From positions 248,001 through 312,000 of the forward strand of contig JADKBK010000004.1 in assembly GCA_016715075.1 (NCBI GenBank): a stretch of 64,000 bases of DNA, written 5' to 3'. This document shows, piece after piece, positions 62,250 through 64,000 of this stretch. The first letter of the stretch is position 1. Each line of letters starts with the position of its first letter. Under the pieces are notes generated by a model, which did no database searches, was not told where the DNA came from, and saw only the letters and a program-made list of their open reading frames with translations. Position numbers and translations under genes: made by a program. Origin of the DNA: Bacteroidales bacterium. GTDB taxonomy: Bacteria; Bacteroidota; Bacteroidia; Bacteroidales; VadinHA17.

Positions 62250-62884
62250 CTGAAGTATTTATCTATTATTCTCATTCTCTCTCTGGTAAGCGGACTTTTC
62301 TTTCCTGTAATGTCAACGATTAATGTCATTTTAGCAGCATTTTCAAGAACCTCAATTTTATCGAATGCCTGCAGTATAGTGGACCCTGTTGTGAGTATTC
62401 CATGATTTTCAAGCAGAAGGATATCCGACTTCACAGAGTATTCAGCAGCAATTGTTGCCAGCTCTACAGTCCCCATAAGTTCATAGGGTACAAGAACAGG
62501 ATCTCCGAGGATTGCACGGGCTTCTGCCGTCAGACTTGTATTTATCCTGATCTTCATTGCTGTGAAAGCTGATGCACAGAACGGGTGGGCATGAACAATA
62601 GCTTTGACATCTTTCGATTTTTTGTAAATGGAAAGGTGCATTTCGTGTTCTATTGACGGCTTGAGCTCAGGAGTCAGATTCTCTCCGAAAATATTCATCA
62701 GGCCTACCTCTCTCCATCTCATCGTCCCTTTATCTGTTGCCGATGGGGTTATAGCAATGATTTTATCGGATATCCGCCGACTGATATTGCCACCTGATGT
62801 TGTTGTGAGTCCGTGTTCATAGAGTCGCCTCATAAAACGGGCTACCTCTTTTCTTTCATCTTTATATTTGCCAGCCTGCTCCAT
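62246..62884 (-). CDS. Class II aldolase (L-fuculose-phosphate aldolase-like)
   Basis: A 212-residue class II aldolase/adducin. TTSGGNISRRISDKIIAITPSATDKG binds phosphate, IEHEMHLSIYKKSKDVKAIVHAHPFCASAF has the catalytic Glu and zinc His pair, and LLLENHGILTTG the third His. Size and motifs fit fuculose-1-phosphate, rhamnulose-like or methylthioribulose aldolases. The terminal overlap with the HAD gene shows coupling. It starts 8 bases after the NagD-like gene's stop. Confidence 0.88.
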   Translation of the reverse strand: MEQAGKYKDERKEVARFMRRLYEHGLTTTSGGNISRRISDKIIAITPSATDKGTMRWREVGLMNIFGENLTPELKPSIEHEMHLSIYKKSKDVKAIVHAHPFCASAFTAMKIRINTSLTAEARAILGDPVLVPYELMGTVELATIAAEYSVKSDILLLENHGILTTGSTILQAFDKIEVLENAAKMTLIVDITGKKSPLTRERMRIIDKYFR

Positions 62885-62892
62885 AATGCTTA

Positions 62893-63678
62893 TCAGCTGA
62901 CAAGGTCCTTGACGCCGTTGAGAATATATTGAGGACGGTAAGGAAACTGGTCAATTGTTTTACGGTCGGATATACCGCTTAGAACAAGCAGGGTATCAAT
63001 TTCTGATTCAAGTCCGCAGATTACGTCAGTATCCATCCGGTCGCCTATAACTATTGCATCCTCTCTTTTCACTCCGAGCCTCTTTAAAGCAATACGCATC
63101 ATGAGGGGATTTGGCTTGCCTACATAATAGGCTTTCTTCCCGGTAGCTATTTCAATAGGGGCTATAAGAGCCTTTGTGGATGGTGTTATCCCATTCTCAA
63201 CCGGACCGCTTACATCGGGATTGGTGCCAATGAGCTTGGCGCCCCTGATCACAAGGTTGACTGCAAGTTCTATCTTTTCAAAATTGTAACTATGGGTGTC
63301 GCCGACTACAACATAGTCGGGATTGACATTATTTACTGTATATCCGGCGCTGTACATTGCATGAATAAGACCGGCATCCCCTATTATATAAGCGCTTCCG
63401 TTTGGTTTTTGATTGGCGAGGAAGCTCGCTGTGGCAAGTGCGCTTGTATAAAAATGATCTTCTCCGACATTAATCCCTAGCCGGGCCATTTTTTCATGTA
63501 ATTCTCTGGGTGTTCTCTCCGGTGAATTTGTGAGAAAAAGGTATTTCTTGCCTGAATTCTCAAGCCATGCCAGGAATTCTGTCACACCAGGGAGAAGCAT
63601 GTTCCCATGATAGATCACTCCATCCATGTCAATAATAAATCCCGCCTTGGATTTAATCTTTTCAACTGCGTTTTCCAT
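62893..63678 (-). CDS. HAD-IIA (NagD-like) phosphatase
   Basis: A 261-residue HAD-IIA protein. GFIIDMDGVIYHGNMLLPG motif I, FLTNSPERTPREL motif II, YYVGKPNPLMMRIALKRLGV motif III and VIGDRMDTDVICGLESEIDTLLVLSG motif IV. NagD-like enzymes dephosphorylate nucleotides or sugar phosphates. First gene of the compact five-gene minus-strand operon. A TATCTTTG box (plus 63697-63704) lies only 19 bases before its ATG. Confidence 0.9.
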   Translation of the reverse strand: MENAVEKIKSKAGFIIDMDGVIYHGNMLLPGVTEFLAWLENSGKKYLFLTNSPERTPRELHEKMARLGINVGEDHFYTSALATASFLANQKPNGSAYIIGDAGLIHAMYSAGYTVNNVNPDYVVVGDTHSYNFEKIELAVNLVIRGAKLIGTNPDVSGPVENGITPSTKALIAPIEIATGKKAYYVGKPNPLMMRIALKRLGVKREDAIVIGDRMDTDVICGLESEIDTLLVLSGISDRKTIDQFPYRPQYILNGVKDLVS

Positions 63679-63696
63679 AAAGTAAAAATTTCACCG

Positions 63697-63704
63697 CAAA
63701 GATA
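63697..63704 (-). promoter_or_regulatory. -7 box candidate (TATCTTTG) for the aldolase operon
   Basis: On the minus strand TATCTTTG matches TAnnTTTG and would give a very short leader before the ATG at 63678. No good -33 TTTG is at the usual distance, so this is weak. Confidence 0.3.
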
Positions 63705-63872
63705 TCAAAAAGATAGGTAGATAGAATTACAATTTTATTACAAGAACCTTTTATCTTTTTTGTAAATCACATAACTACAGAAGGTCAATAACTAATACAG
63801 GTGGTCAACCTGCAATATATATTCGTAATCCTGTCCTTATTATGTTCTGATATCAGTAAAGATCAATTCTGT

Positions 63873-64000
63873 CTATACTCCTTCTCTGTTCAGTGTTATG
63901 GATTTAGCGGCTGAAAAATCACTACTGACAGTATGCCCCTTAAGAGGCATTATCTTTTCATGAATTGCATCAAGTATCCACTCTGGCTGGGGAAAGAAGA
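63873..64000 (-). CDS. C-terminal end of an unidentified protein (cut by window edge)
   Basis: One minus-strand frame is open from the right edge to a TAG at 63875-63873, reading FFPQPEWILDAIHEKIMPLK and then GHTVSSDFSAAKSITLNREG, valine, stop. Composition is protein-like and the orientation agrees with the adjacent operon, 195 bases away. The rest of the gene is outside the window; family unknown. Confidence 0.45.
   Translation of the reverse strand, partial: FFPQPEWILDAIHEKIMPLKGHTVSSDFSAAKSITLNREGV

Overview
The window looks like a polysaccharide- and sugar-catabolism region from a member of the Bacteroidota, probably an anaerobic or marine Bacteroidales/Marinilabiliales-type organism. 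The reasons are moderate GC, AT-rich intergenic spacers, Bacteroidota-style TAnnTTTG promoter boxes, many short lipoprotein or Sec signal peptides, and gene families typical of that phylum (RhaT/GRP-like porters, DUF4038 and DUF5060 hydrolases, YhcH, a bifunctional class II aldolase/SDR). No rRNA, tRNA, CRISPR array or intact transposase was seen. Unusually for such a CAZyme-rich stretch, there is no SusC/SusD pair and no recognisable transcription regulator.

Region A (1-13788, all minus strand) is a long co-directional run. From its promoter side it encodes a BASS-family carrier, KDG kinase, KDPG aldolase, a YhcH protein, a GH29 alpha-L-fucosidase, ribokinase, a lipoprotein nucleoside hydrolase, a class III aminotransferase, a Gfo/Idh/MocA oxidoreductase, an ADP-ribosylglycohydrolase-like lipoprotein, a RhaT/GRP-like sugar porter and a truncated secreted hydrolase at the left edge. 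KdgK plus Eda is the lower uronate pathway. Region B (14217-23651) holds a secreted protein of unknown function, a decayed deoC copy, a GH78 rhamnosidase, a decayed hydrolase relic, a ChbG/HpnK deacetylase and a DUF5060 hydrolase on plus, then convergent hexokinase and deoC on minus.

Region C (23913-42062, all plus) is the most distinctive part. It reads as a D-apiose utilisation locus: a sugar porter, two GH140-like (DUF4038) apiosidase candidates, a D-apionolactonase-like protein, a DoxX/TIM-barrel fusion, a GH2-type barrel, an SGNH esterase, a second RhaT/GRP-like porter, a 3-oxo-isoapionate decarboxylase-like isomerase-fold protein, a D-apiose dehydrogenase-like and a D-apionate oxidoisomerase-like protein, an acetyl esterase and a GH28 protein. 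Together these could release apiose from pectin (RG-II or apiogalacturonan) and oxidise it to L-erythrulose plus CO2.

Region D (42067-48571, minus) is a pectin/uronide operon: a heparinase II/III-like lyase interrupted by an in-frame TGA, a KdgF-like cupin, GH28, an exported RraA-like protein and a Tat-exported enolase-superfamily dehydratase. Divergent from it are GH38-like and DUF5060/DUF4038 enzymes. Region E (52972-63678) contains two zinc alcohol dehydrogenases, an isochorismatase-fold hydrolase, a PfkB kinase, a secreted CBM6-like protein, and a compact minus-strand deoxysugar-phosphate operon (bifunctional aldolase/SDR, PHP protein, two HAD phosphatases, fuculose-phosphate-aldolase-like protein).

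Six genes carry seven +/-1 breaks in or beside short homopolymer runs, each of which restores a family-typical length when corrected by one base. Assembly or sequencing error is the simplest explanation. By contrast, the deoC copy at 15.9 kb and the hydrolase relic at 18.7 kb are true decayed genes. Intergenic gaps are rich in palindromic and direct repeats.
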